Origin: an uncultured Collinsella sp.
Lineage (GTDB): Bacteria; Actinomycetota; Coriobacteriia; Coriobacteriales; Coriobacteriaceae
Direction of reading: 5' to 3'
DNA length: 43,500 bases
NCBI GenBank assembly: GCA_900758845.1
Contig: CAAESW010000052.1
Location: 1 to 43,500 of the forward strand
The position numbers were made by a program, and so were the translations under genes. The notes under the pieces were generated by a model, which saw only the letters and a program-made list of their open reading frames with translations, did not search any database and was not told where the DNA came from. This document shows positions 33,501 to 40,990 of this stretch, in pieces. Every line of letters begins with the position of its first letter. The stretch's first letter is position 1.

Positions 33501-34326
33501 TAATAGCGCGGATAGCAAGGACTACGTCAGCTACTCTGCTGGTGGTGGGGTGTATCGCTATACGCTCGGCGATGCAGAGGCGACGCAGATTTATGATGCG
33601 GCTGGCCATTACCAGTACTGTGACTCTCCGGTCATTGCCGATGCATCTGGCAACCTGTACTACATCAATGACTCGGGCACGCTGTTCAAGCTTGGGGCCG
33701 TTGAGTCTTGGACGGTTGCCTTTAATTCCAACGGCGGGTCTGCTTGCGACACTAAGTTTGTTGCCACGGCCGATGGCAAGCTGGTCAAGCCGGCCGATCC
33801 GACGCGCGATGGCTACACTTTCGGCGGTTGGTATACCGATGAAGCCTGCACGCGGGCGTATGACTTCGCCACGCCGGTGACGGCCGATCTGACGCTGTAT
33901 GCCAAGTGGACCAAGAATGCCGTTAACCCTGGCGGTAATGGCGGCGCAGGTTCGAATGGCGGCGGCGGTTCTGGTACCGGTACTGGTTCCGGCACTGGCG
34001 CTGGCACTGGCACGGGTTCCGGCTCCGGCTCGAAGGGCGGCGCTGTCGCCCCGGGTCATAAGCCGACGACCAAGACGACGGTGTCGACCAAGGCCGAGAC
34101 CAAGGAAAACAAGTCCGACAAGAAGGATGAGAAGAAGTCTGACAAGAAGGACAACAAGTCCGACAAGAAGTCCGATACGGGTGCTGCTTCCACGACCACT
34201 GCTAAGAAGTCCTCTAGTGCTTCCGAGCAGGAGACTGGCACCAACCCGCTCGCCATTGTTGGCGTTGCCGCCGGCGTCATCGGTCTCGCCATCGTCGGCG
34301 TGTTCGTGTTCACCAAACGTCGGTAG
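30592..34326 (+). CDS. Surface protein with four DUF4430 repeats, PQQ-like propeller and membrane anchor
   Basis: 1244 residues, under the cobalamin riboswitch. The signal segment is residues 1-46 (GLVAFLAFAMAFGTTPAQLWA). Four DUF4430 repeats lie at about 146-258, 270-372, 383-488 and 500-608, each ending in a YW..FVNGK-type strand and a GD-V-F-Y motif; DUF4430 is related to the C-terminal domain of transcobalamin and intrinsic factor. Residues of about 655-1037 look like a PQQ-type beta-propeller (ANGFVYIATENELIKID, VYVGSVDISYDE). Residues 1041-1107 are a Listeria-Bacteroides repeat (GYTFGGWYTDEAC, LYAKW). A Gly/Lys-rich wall-spanning linker, ETGTNP, one hydrophobic helix (about 1218-1240) and KRR follow; the LP of LPxTG is missing. 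Start ATG 30592 has AGGAG 4 bases upstream; ATG 30511 is the alternative, inside the riboswitch leader. Confidence 0.9.
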   Translation: MDMFEDERQRVSHRRGAIARGVAKRGLVAFLAFAMAFGTTPAQLWAEGAEGIAEAVAQAATPGEDAALAGGTAEQSGAEVSDSEGAPAASAAITEAATGGEGSATGESPATSEQSSTASAGQAGSAAAAAVQTENPTETGDVAKKQVEVSFSIIGTDADGKAQTWVAPTQLKLDEGATAADAFIKLQEKMGLKAKYEPNTAYGFYLESITSPSDGRTLAYDPTTYAFWQLFVDGASSSVGASSVKLTQGQKIEFAYTAGSSSPVVKDQVAANVTVIGRDAQGKTQTWVDNAQYVVTSGSSALDLTKVALEANDIDAVAAGSFILSLKYNGVELGTPQDYSTYWQLFINGKSSDYTADNVTIHAGDTVTWFYGGWGDQLPSDSVHASVQVLGKDKDGKQQVWASTGQTSLKAGSTAKDLLEQTGLKLDASESSWGWFLNGITSPFDSKSYGWDAATKSYWRFYVNGKFADVGAGAYKLQEGDAVTFMYGADADALPGQVLGSADVIGPDVNGNNTRWGSASSVSLPEGSTAQNLIETVLKAKGVTYNGSQSGEYWFLNSIKSPFEDKSYGYDAATNKYWHLYINGEPSLLCANQITLKSGDKVTLAYTTDDSPMPDPDKVVVDPSATTPDWDAEWAGYGNSGNGSTVTDAKTPAQAAGLKWAFDWKAESGQQYANCSEPVIANGFVYIATENELIKIDSSTGKKVASAPLASKVSYTSRPIYTNGLIIVPLNGGAVQAITADKLICKWLTPGLTDLTQSSCTVVSDGEYVYVGSVDISYDENYNATYGNGSFARIKIATGEVSWQNIDPAEGYYWTGAALTDKYAIVPTSAGTLKCIDKTTGDVVSTMKLGAVANADCIADPSNGSTFYQMTHDGKLHVISLSAKGVLSEQKTVDLGLTNNLSAPAVSGDNLIVGGQTATGSALVLYNLKTGKTTMVTAADGKELPAGFNGIAATPLVSVQGGKTYVYFTVNSADSKDYVSYSAGGGVYRYTLGDAEATQIYDAAGHYQYCDSPVIADASGNLYYINDSGTLFKLGAVESWTVAFNSNGGSACDTKFVATADGKLVKPADPTRDGYTFGGWYTDEACTRAYDFATPVTADLTLYAKWTKNAVNPGGNGGAGSNGGGGSGTGTGSGTGAGTGTGSGSGSKGGAVAPGHKPTTKTTVSTKAETKENKSDKKDEKKSDKKDNKSDKKSDTGAASTTTAKKSSSASEQETGTNPLAIVGVAAGVIGLAIVGVFVFTKRR

Positions 34327-34335
34327 GTGAGGGTT

Positions 34336-35238
34336 GTGTCCAATAAATCCAAGGACGCTGACCCCAAGCAACCAGATTCCTCGTTCATTCAGTTCGACGA
34401 TGCAAAGCAACAGGGCGCCGCTTCGGCGGCGTCCGCATCTCGTCGCAAGGCGCTCCTTGGCGTTCTTGCTGCCGCGTGCACCATTCTGATCGTCGTCTCG
34501 CTGGGCTTCGTCCATCCTTCCGAGAGCGGCGCCTGGTCCATTGACTGGATCGTTCAGACCGTGACGGGGGAGAGCGTCGTCGCCAAGGACACCAAGGGGT
34601 CTGGCTCGTCTACCGCTTCGGGCGAGGCCAGTTCCAAGGATTCCAAATCTTCGCATGCTGCAAAAGATGAGTCCAAGGGCTCGAACGACGCCAAGGATGA
34701 TTCCGAGTCTTCGCACAAGGAATCGGACAAAAGCTCGGATAGCAAGAAGTCCGATGGCCAGGACAGCAAGAGGTCTGGCGATAAATCCGCTGCCCAAAAT
34801 ACGGGAGCCGGTGATACTTCCAATGCGTCTGGCGGTGCTTCTTCGGGCGGTGGCCAGTCGTCTGATGGAGCCTCATCCCCTAATGGTGGAAACGCCTCCT
34901 CGGGCAGCCAAAGCGGCTCACAGGAGTCCAACTACGTTACGGTGACGGTTTCGGTCACATCGAGCGCTGTGGGCAATCCCGTGTCCTCTGGCGGCACCTT
35001 TACCTTTAACGAAGGCGCCACCGTTTACGATGCCCTGTGCGCGCTGGGCCTTTCTGTCAACGCACATGGCTCGTCGTACGGTACGTATGTTTCTGCGATT
35101 GGTGGTTTGGCCGAGAAACAGTACGGCGGCACGAGCGGCTGGATGTACTCCGTCAACGGCACAACGCCCATGACGGCCTGCAGTAACTACGTTCTCTCCA
35201 ATGGTGACAACGTCGTTTGGTATTACGTAACGGGCTAG
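34336..35238 (+). CDS. Membrane-anchored single DUF4430 protein
   Basis: 300 residues, 9 bases after the large DUF4430 gene and clearly its operon partner. GTG 34336 is chosen for the AGGTGA about 5 bases upstream; an earlier GTG at 34327 is also in frame. A short cytoplasmic N-terminus, one hydrophobic helix (about residues 38-58, ALLGVLAAACTILIVVSLGF), then a long Ser/Lys/Asp-rich stalk (about 80-200) and one C-terminal DUF4430 domain: VYDALCALGLSVN, YGTYVSAIGGLAE, GGTSGWMYSVNG and NGDNVVWYYV. The last two are the most conserved DUF4430 signatures. The stalk would hold the domain out from the membrane. A handoff role between the wall-anchored large protein and a B12 transporter is inference. 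Confidence 0.88.
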   Translation: MSNKSKDADPKQPDSSFIQFDDAKQQGAASAASASRRKALLGVLAAACTILIVVSLGFVHPSESGAWSIDWIVQTVTGESVVAKDTKGSGSSTASGEASSKDSKSSHAAKDESKGSNDAKDDSESSHKESDKSSDSKKSDGQDSKRSGDKSAAQNTGAGDTSNASGGASSGGGQSSDGASSPNGGNASSGSQSGSQESNYVTVTVSVTSSAVGNPVSSGGTFTFNEGATVYDALCALGLSVNAHGSSYGTYVSAIGGLAEKQYGGTSGWMYSVNGTTPMTACSNYVLSNGDNVVWYYVTG

Positions 35239-35260
35239 AGGCCTCGACATAGCGCGCCAG

Positions 35261-35298
35261 ACGGGCGGTTCGGACCAACATCCGGACCGCCCGTTTTT
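35261..35298 (+). terminator. Strong terminator of the DUF4430 operon
   Basis: A 14-bp stem with one G-T pair, 35261-35274 (ACGGGCGGTTCGGA) with 35281-35294, and a T-run continuing to 35298. Confidence 0.92.
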
Positions 35299-35333
35299 CA
35301 TGCGAATGGGACTGGGTCGCCGGGTCTCTCGGC

Positions 35334-35371
35334 AAACAAAAAACCGGTTGGAACGGGAATTCCAACCGGTT
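35334..35371 (-). terminator. Terminator of the first GtrA gene
   Basis: A perfect 12-bp stem, 35342-35353 (AACCGGTTGGAA) with 35360-35371 and a 6-base loop, followed on the minus strand by a run of T (TTTTTGTTTG). Confidence 0.9.
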
Positions 35372-35397
35372 ATACATTCAAGCAAATAGTGAATCGA

Positions 35398-35805
35398 CTA
35401 CGACCGTGCGCCCTCGAGGAAGAAGCGGCGGCTGAAGTAGTTGTACCAGGTGACGAGGAACGTGGCGATGGCCTTCATGGCCTGGTAGCCGATGCTCAAA
35501 AACGTGACGCCCACAAACATGTACAGGTCGTTGAGGCCCAGGCCGATCACCGACAGGATGGTGAAGATCGTGAACTCGCGCTTGCGGCTCATGCCTTCGC
35601 GGTGGTCGAACACGTACTTCATGCTGAGCCAGTAGTTGACCACGACGGACGTGATAAACGAAACCGTGGTGCTCATCAAAAAGTCGAGGTGGAACAGCTC
35701 GACGAGCGCAATGAGCATGCCCCAGTCGATGCCAAAGGAGATAAGACCCACGACAGCAAACTTGAGGAACTGCTTGGTATGAGGTTGTGCCAGCGCCTTG
35801 CGCAC
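35398..35805 (-). CDS. GtrA-family membrane protein (first copy)
   Basis: 135 residues with four hydrophobic helices and the GtrA signature: QFLKFAVVGLISFGIDWGML at the start, NYWLSMKYVFDHREGMSRKREF in the middle, and YNYFSRRFFLE at the end. GtrA proteins are thought to flip lipid-linked sugars such as undecaprenyl-phosphate-glucose or to aid polysaccharide export. The start is GTG 35805 with a weak upstream GGAT. It is followed on the strand by a strong terminator. No glycosyltransferase lies nearby. It is a clear paralogue of the next gene (shared MKYVF-H-EGMSR-REF pattern). Confidence 0.88.
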   Translation of the reverse strand: MRKALAQPHTKQFLKFAVVGLISFGIDWGMLIALVELFHLDFLMSTTVSFITSVVVNYWLSMKYVFDHREGMSRKREFTIFTILSVIGLGLNDLYMFVGVTFLSIGYQAMKAIATFLVTWYNYFSRRFFLEGARS

Positions 35806-35958
35806 GTAATCACATCCAATGCGTTGATGAATCGAGCAGAGGATACTTTAGAGCTTTTACAAGGGAAACGTAAGGTCTTTGCCAAGAACTATATGAACTC
35901 GCCAAATTTTCAAGAGCTAATCCGCAAACGTTGAAAATTTGCCCGTAAACGAGCGACA

Positions 35959-35998
35959 CCCACGGACGATACTGCGCTGAGTGCGCGTCGTCCGTGGG
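35959..35998. terminator. Stem-loop between the two GtrA genes
   Basis: A perfect 11-bp stem, 35959-35969 (CCCACGGACGA) with 35988-35998, and an 18-base loop holding a smaller GCGC hairpin. There is no T-run on either side, so it may be a weak terminator or an mRNA-stability hairpin for the minus-strand gene. Confidence 0.5.
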
Positions 35999-36024
35999 CG
36001 CCGTAATGCTGCAGGGGTGTCGAG

Positions 36025-36420
36025 CTATTTGGTCTCGTCGCCCTCCAGGAAGATCTTTCGGGTCACAAAGTTGTAGACCATGACAAGCGCGGTGGCGCAG
36101 ATCTTGGCGATATTGGCCTCGAGCCCCAGACCGGCGTTGAGCGCCAGCACGATACCGTCGTTGAGCACCAAACCGATCACGGACAGCACGACAAAGATGA
36201 TGAACTCGCGGCGGCGGCTCATGCCTTCCTTGTGCGCAAACACGTACTTCATGCTTGCGAGGTAGTTAAAGATGAGTGAGATGATAAAGCCGCTGGTGTT
36301 GGCGATTAGGATGTTGAGGCCCAGACCGTAGTGGAGCAGATTCATAATGCCAAAGTCGATAACCGTGGCAATGACACCGACGACGCCAAATTTCATGATC
36401 TGCGCAAGGAGCTTTTGCAT
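36025..36420 (-). CDS. GtrA-family membrane protein (second copy)
   Basis: 131 residues from ATG 36420, which has AAGGCAGG just upstream; a TTG at 36483 is a possible longer start. Four hydrophobic helices with the family motifs IMKFGVVGVIATVIDFGIM, FNYLASMKYVFAHKEGMSRR and VYNFVTRKIFLEG. It is the tandem paralogue of the gene before it. It begins 78 bases after fbp on the same strand and may be in the same transcript. The sugar substrate is unknown. Confidence 0.9.
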   Translation of the reverse strand: MQKLLAQIMKFGVVGVIATVIDFGIMNLLHYGLGLNILIANTSGFIISLIFNYLASMKYVFAHKEGMSRRREFIIFVVLSVIGLVLNDGIVLALNAGLGLEANIAKICATALVMVYNFVTRKIFLEGDETK

Positions 36421-36498
36421 GGTACCTGCCTTAAGCCGGCGCCGGGGCGCCGTGGGGATGACAAACTTAGCAAGTTTAGCCAATCCCCGCGGGTGGTG

Positions 36499-38415
36499 CT
36501 AGGCGCGCTCCTCGATAGCACCGTTTCTATATGCATCGAGCAGCTGACGCAGGTCTTGGATTTGACTGCGGATCTTGGCGCCAGTATCGGTGTCGCTCAC
36601 CATGCGGCGACGGTTCGCTTGGTCAAAACGGTTGGTCTCGCTTTCGATGTCCACGTTGCGTGTGAGTGCCTCGGCAACCGTCGTAAAGGCCCGGTGCGAC
36701 TTGAGGCGGCAGCCGCGCGAGCTCGAGATGAGCGTATAGCCGGCGATACCCGTCTTGGGATGGTAAGCGCGGCAGAAGCCGCCATCGATGACCAGCAGCT
36801 TGCCCTCGGCGCGGATGGGCTGCTCACCCTTGGTGGTTTTAACGGGCGTGTGGCCGTTGATGATGTGTCCGGTCGGCGAACATGCCATGGGCGCGACGCC
36901 AAACTCGCGCATGATGTCATCGCAGACCGAGGGCGACTTGGTAAGCGTAAAGTACGGGTCCATCGGCTCGACCCAGGTGCTTTTATCGGCGATATAGGCG
37001 CGCTCAAAGGTACGCACCAGGCGCCCGCTGGCGGGCGAGTTAAAGCCAATCCACAGGTACCACATCCAGTCGAGAGCGTCGCAGTCACTCACGCGCCAGG
37101 CGCGGCGGGCGATGCGGTCGCAAAAATCGAGATAATCGCGGCCAGCGTGCCAGGTGCCCAGGCAGTTCATGCTGCTAAAGGTGCCGTCTTCGTTGAGCGG
37201 CACGCAGCCATGGAAGAGCAGGTTGCCGTTGGCGACCTTGTACATCGAGCCATGGGAATAGAGGAAATCGATATGGCGATGCAGGTGATCGGCGGTGACA
37301 AACTCGGACACGAGCTTGTCGATGATGTGCTGCTCCTGGGGCGTGAGCGTATAGGGGTCCGCCGGGTCGACGGTGGGGAAGTCGTTGGTCGTGAGCGGCC
37401 ACACACTGCCGTCGGCGAGCGTGACCGTGCCGGTGTCGTGATCGATCTTGTCGAGTAGCAGGCGGTCGGTCATATCGAACTCGGGGTGGCGCTGGATAAT
37501 CTGGCCCTCGAGCTTAAAGAGCAGCACGTTGATGGCCTTGATCAGCGGGGTGATGGACTCACCGGCGGTGTAGGTGGCATCGGCAAAGGCGACGAGCTCG
37601 CGTAGCGAGATACCGTAGTCGTTCTCGAGGATCTCGTAATTGTCGTAGCGCAGGTTGTTGCGCAGCACCGTGGCGATGCAGGCGGGCTCACCGGCCGCAG
37701 CGCCCATCCACAGCAGGTCGTGGTTGCCCCACTGGATGTCGAGCGAATGGTAGGTGAGCAGGCGGTCCATAATCTTAGCAGCGCCGCCGCCGCGGTCGAA
37801 GATGTCGCCCACCAGGTGCAGGTGGTCGACGGCCAGGCGCTTGATGAGCGAGGCGAGCGACTCGATAAAGTCGTCGGCGCTGGCGGTCTCCAGGATGGAC
37901 TCCACGATGCGCTCGTGATAGCGCACGCGATAGTTGTTCTCGTCCGGGTGCGTGTGCAACAACTCGTCGATGATGTAGGCGTAGTCGCGCGGGATGGCCT
38001 TACGCACCTTGGAGCGCGTGTAGCGGCTTGAAAGTGAGCGCGCGACCATGATGAGCTGGTCAAGCATCGTCTTGTACCAGGTTGGCGAGTCCTCGCGCCG
38101 GCTGCGGACCAGGTCGATCTTCTCGCGCGGGTAGTAGATGAGCGTACACAGCTCGCCCTTTTCGTCAAAGGAGAGCGTGTCGCCAAAGATCTCGTCGACA
38201 TGTTCGCGCACGACGCCCGAGCAGTTGTTGAGGATGTGCATAAAGGCTTCGTACTCACCATGCACGTCGCTCATAAAATGCTCGGTGCCCTTGGGTAGGT
38301 TGAGGATTGCCGAGAGGTTGATAATTTCGGTAAATGCGGATTGTTCGGTGGGGAACTGTCTCGACAGCAGGCGCAGATACTTGAAGTCTTGCGGGTTGCG
38401 ATCGAATGCGACCAT
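36499..38415 (-). CDS. fbp: Fructose-1,6-bisphosphatase class 3
   Basis: 638 residues, the length of the Firmicutes-type class 3 enzyme, which removes the 1-phosphate of fructose-1,6-bisphosphate in gluconeogenesis. It carries calcineurin-like metallophosphatase motifs: FMSDVHGEYEAF, HLVGDIFDRGGG, WGNHDLLWMGA, and GHTPVKTTKGEQP near the C-terminus. ATG 38415 is chosen for the GGAAGGTG 4-5 bases upstream. A 10-bp inverted repeat lies 28-57 bases upstream of the start and could be an operator. Confidence 0.96.
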   Translation of the reverse strand: MVAFDRNPQDFKYLRLLSRQFPTEQSAFTEIINLSAILNLPKGTEHFMSDVHGEYEAFMHILNNCSGVVREHVDEIFGDTLSFDEKGELCTLIYYPREKIDLVRSRREDSPTWYKTMLDQLIMVARSLSSRYTRSKVRKAIPRDYAYIIDELLHTHPDENNYRVRYHERIVESILETASADDFIESLASLIKRLAVDHLHLVGDIFDRGGGAAKIMDRLLTYHSLDIQWGNHDLLWMGAAAGEPACIATVLRNNLRYDNYEILENDYGISLRELVAFADATYTAGESITPLIKAINVLLFKLEGQIIQRHPEFDMTDRLLLDKIDHDTGTVTLADGSVWPLTTNDFPTVDPADPYTLTPQEQHIIDKLVSEFVTADHLHRHIDFLYSHGSMYKVANGNLLFHGCVPLNEDGTFSSMNCLGTWHAGRDYLDFCDRIARRAWRVSDCDALDWMWYLWIGFNSPASGRLVRTFERAYIADKSTWVEPMDPYFTLTKSPSVCDDIMREFGVAPMACSPTGHIINGHTPVKTTKGEQPIRAEGKLLVIDGGFCRAYHPKTGIAGYTLISSSRGCRLKSHRAFTTVAEALTRNVDIESETNRFDQANRRRMVSDTDTGAKIRSQIQDLRQLLDAYRNGAIEERA

Positions 38416-38442
38416 GAAACACCTTCCGATATGGTTGGTAAA

Positions 38443-38472
38443 ACTGATAAACAACGTCAAACGTTTATCAGT
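38443..38472. promoter_or_regulatory. Perfect inverted repeat upstream of fbp, candidate operator
   Basis: ACTGATAAAC (38443-38452) and GTTTATCAGT (38463-38472) are perfect reverse complements 10 bases apart. On the minus strand a TTGACG box lies between the arms, so the repeat may overlap the fbp promoter. The bound regulator is unknown. Confidence 0.5.
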
Positions 38473-38526
38473 ATGCGCCGCTTTTGTTTCGATTTTGCGC
38501 CAGCGGCTGAATTGTCGGCTGAACGG

Positions 38527-38666
38527 TTTGGTAAATCGATTTAGTTGAGGTAGATATGGCGGTTGGGTGGAGACGACAGAGGATGTTTTCTCAGATATTT
38601 ATGCGTGGGGCCGGTGGAGACGATGGTGGTAAAGATGTTCACTATTTTTGGTTCGATTTGGTAAAT
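38527..38666. other. Nested direct repeats between fbp and DegV gene
   Basis: TTTGGTAAAT occurs at 38527-38536 and 38657-38666, and GGTGGAGACGA at 38566-38576 and 38613-38623. The two pairs are nested in the 320-base gap between the divergent genes. No coding frame is supported; spaced binding sites are possible. Confidence 0.4.
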
Positions 38667-38698
38667 AGTGGACATATGTACCGCATGTAGGCTCACTG

Positions 38699-38707
38699 TG
38701 CGATAAT
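38699..38707 (+). promoter_or_regulatory. Extended -10 box of the DegV gene
   Basis: TGCGATAAT has the TG-n spacing of an extended -10 box and lies 28 bases before the chosen ATG. No good -35 is visible, which is allowed for extended -10 promoters. Confidence 0.45.
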
Positions 38708-38735
38708 TTGCGCAGCAATGAGTAAGGAGCCTCAT

Positions 38736-39626
38736 ATGAGTGATTTTGTCCTGACCTGTGAATCCGCCGCCGACCGAACCCGTGAGTTCTTTGAATCGCG
38801 CAATATTCCCGTCGCGTATTTTCATTACGAGATCGACGATGTTGTCTATACGGACGATCTGTATCAGTCGATTACGCCGGACGAGTTTTTTGCCCAGATT
38901 GCCGCGGGCGCCATGCCCAAGACGTCTCAGGTGGGCGTGGGCGAGTACGAGGAGTTTTGGGAGCCGTTTGTTGCCGAGGGTAAAGACGTGCTGCACCTGA
39001 CGTTGTCGTCGGGTATTTCGGGCACGTATGGATCGGCCTGCGTCGCGGCGCAGATGCTTGCGGATCGCTATCCCCAGGGCGGCAAGGTACGCGTCATCGA
39101 TTCGCTGGGGGCGTCTTCGGGCTTTGGTCTGTTGCTGGAATATGCCGCCGACGTGCGCGATAGCGGGGCTTCACTCGACGAGACGGCCGCTTGGATCGAG
39201 GAGCATAAACTCAACCTGCACCACTGGTTCTTCTCGACCGATCTGTCGAGCTACCTGCGCGGCGGTCGCATTTCGGCCGCGAGCGCGATCATCGGCACGG
39301 CGCTTAAGATTTGCCCACTCATGACGGTAGATTGCGAAGGTGGGCTGTCGCCACGTGAGAAGATCCGCACCAAGAAGCGCGCGATTTCCGAGATGGCTAA
39401 GACCATGATGGCACACGTGCAGGACGGTGCGGATTATTCGGGTAAGTGCGTCTTGTCCCATTCGGCGTGCCGCGAGGATGCCGAGGCCGTTGCGGCGCTG
39501 ATTGAGGAACAGATTCCGCAGCTCAAAGGCAAGATTGAAATCAACAATATCGGTGCTCTGATCGGTTCGCACACCGGACCAGGTACGGTGGCGCTCTTCT
39601 TTATGGGCGACAAGCGCGTGGATTAA
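38736..39626 (+). CDS. DegV-family fatty-acid-binding protein
   Basis: 296 residues, near the usual 280. DegV proteins bind fatty acids and hand them to FakA kinase for lipid synthesis. Motifs are present in order: LTCESAADR at the start, PKTSQVGVGEYEEFW, the loop LTLSSGISGTYGSA, IDSLGASSGFGLL, and the C-terminal IGSHTGPGTVALFF. ATG 38736 is preferred over ATG 38718 because AAGGAG at 38724-38729 sits 6 bases before it. The fakA kinase gene is not in the window. Confidence 0.95.
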   Translation: MSDFVLTCESAADRTREFFESRNIPVAYFHYEIDDVVYTDDLYQSITPDEFFAQIAAGAMPKTSQVGVGEYEEFWEPFVAEGKDVLHLTLSSGISGTYGSACVAAQMLADRYPQGGKVRVIDSLGASSGFGLLLEYAADVRDSGASLDETAAWIEEHKLNLHHWFFSTDLSSYLRGGRISAASAIIGTALKICPLMTVDCEGGLSPREKIRTKKRAISEMAKTMMAHVQDGADYSGKCVLSHSACREDAEAVAALIEEQIPQLKGKIEINNIGALIGSHTGPGTVALFFMGDKRVD

Positions 39627-39661
39627 TTTGCCTCATCACGTCGCTGCATGATTGCTCAAAC

Positions 39662-39699
39662 GAAAACGGCCCGCCTCACGTTTGTGGGGCGGGCCTTGC
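39662..39699. terminator. Convergent terminator between DegV and the TIM-barrel gene
   Basis: A 12-bp stem with one G-T pair, 39668-39679 (GGCCCGCCTCAC) with 39684-39695. The minus strand then reads GTTTTCG and the plus strand TTG, so it is better for the minus-strand gene but can serve both. Confidence 0.75.
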
Positions 39700-39707
39700 T
39701 GTTGCGG

Positions 39708-40799
39708 TTAGCGTCTCTTTCCGCGGAAGAAGAAGCCATGCAGTGACGGCTTGAGTCCACGGTTGGCGCGATGCTCCTCGACGCGCTCGTGGATCGAAGC
39801 GACGCGCTCGATGACTTCGTCGGGAATCGGCACGTCGGGATTCATGTTCTCGACCTGGCTGACCTCGGCGGCGGCGACCTGGTCGATAATGGGCACATCG
39901 TCGCGCGAGATGACGGGCGTGGCGTCTTCTTTCATCTTGCGGTAGCGCTGCATCATGTCGGTCTGTAGCTGCTGGGCCGAAGGCGGCGTCCAAATGATGG
40001 CGTTGGCGCCGGCGGCGATGGTCTCGCGAATGCTCTCGGGCGTTTTGCCGCCCGGTGCGATGAGCGGCAGGTTGGGATAGTGCTCGCGCAGCTCGCGTAG
40101 GACCTGGGGCGTGTTTTTGCCGGCGGCGATGTTGAGAATCTTGGCTCCGGCGCGCACTTTGGCATGCGCATCATCGTCGCAACGTACGACCGTGGCGATG
40201 ACGGGGATGTCGGCGATGTTGGTGATGTGCTCGACCATCTCGGCAGTGGCGGGGGAATTGACCACGCAGCCCGCCGCGCCCTGCATCTCGGAGACGGCTG
40301 CCATCTGCACGGAGCGCTTACCGGTCGTAGTTCCGCCGCCCACGCCCACAAAGACCGGGCACTCGGCAACGGTCAGCAGCGCCTGCGTAATGGCGGGCTG
40401 CGGCGTGAAGGGGTAGACGGCAAACACGGCGTCGGCATTGGAGTTGCGGATGACCGCGACGTCGGTGGTGTAGATGAGCGACTTGATGCGGCGGCCAAAG
40501 AGCGTAAAGCCGCTGGCCTCCTCGATCTCGTCGGGCATGCGGAGGGCCGCCTTGCGCAGACGCCCGTCGATGGGCAGCGGCTCCATAGGGAGCAGTCCGT
40601 TGGGGGTCACGGCTACCTGGGGCTCGGTGAACTCGTCTGCGAGCTCGACCTCGGAGAAATCGACCGAGGCGACGATGTCCTCGTGAACCTCGGCGGGTAC
40701 ATCGATGGGAGCTTGGTCGTTTGTCGCGGCAGGCGTGTCGAAGGAGCTGGTGCCGACAAAGGCGTCGACGCGCTCGTTTAGGTCGTTGAGGGTATCCAT
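39708..40799 (-). CDS. TIM-barrel-like protein of unknown function
   Basis: 363 residues with GAGGATCC just before the ATG. The first 70 residues are acidic and low-complexity. Residues of about 80-280 have the strand-loop pattern of a phosphate-binding TIM barrel: CPVFVGVGGGTTTGKRS, GAAGCVVNSPATAEM, DIPVIATVVR, GAKILNIAAGKNTPQ, LPLIAPGGKTPESIRETI and GANAIIWTPPS. This recalls KDPG-aldolase-like and related barrels, but I see no aldolase Lys set. The tail is basic (FFFRGKRR). It is single and convergent with degV. The substrate is unknown. Confidence 0.6.
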   Translation of the reverse strand: MDTLNDLNERVDAFVGTSSFDTPAATNDQAPIDVPAEVHEDIVASVDFSEVELADEFTEPQVAVTPNGLLPMEPLPIDGRLRKAALRMPDEIEEASGFTLFGRRIKSLIYTTDVAVIRNSNADAVFAVYPFTPQPAITQALLTVAECPVFVGVGGGTTTGKRSVQMAAVSEMQGAAGCVVNSPATAEMVEHITNIADIPVIATVVRCDDDAHAKVRAGAKILNIAAGKNTPQVLRELREHYPNLPLIAPGGKTPESIRETIAAGANAIIWTPPSAQQLQTDMMQRYRKMKEDATPVISRDDVPIIDQVAAAEVSQVENMNPDVPIPDEVIERVASIHERVEEHRANRGLKPSLHGFFFRGKRR

Positions 40800-40990
40800 G
40801 GATCCTCGATTCTATGCGATGGTGGCCGGCAGGGTGCCGGCAGCGTTGTGCTTGCTAAATCGTTTGACGAGTTGATTTTTCCCCGCCGCGCCATCCGTTA
40901 GACCGAAGGGCCGGCGAACGTGAAGGAGCTGTGGTGGCGGGTATTGAGGTGCTATCTTGAATGTCCCGTTTAAAAGAGAGGTGACGCGGA

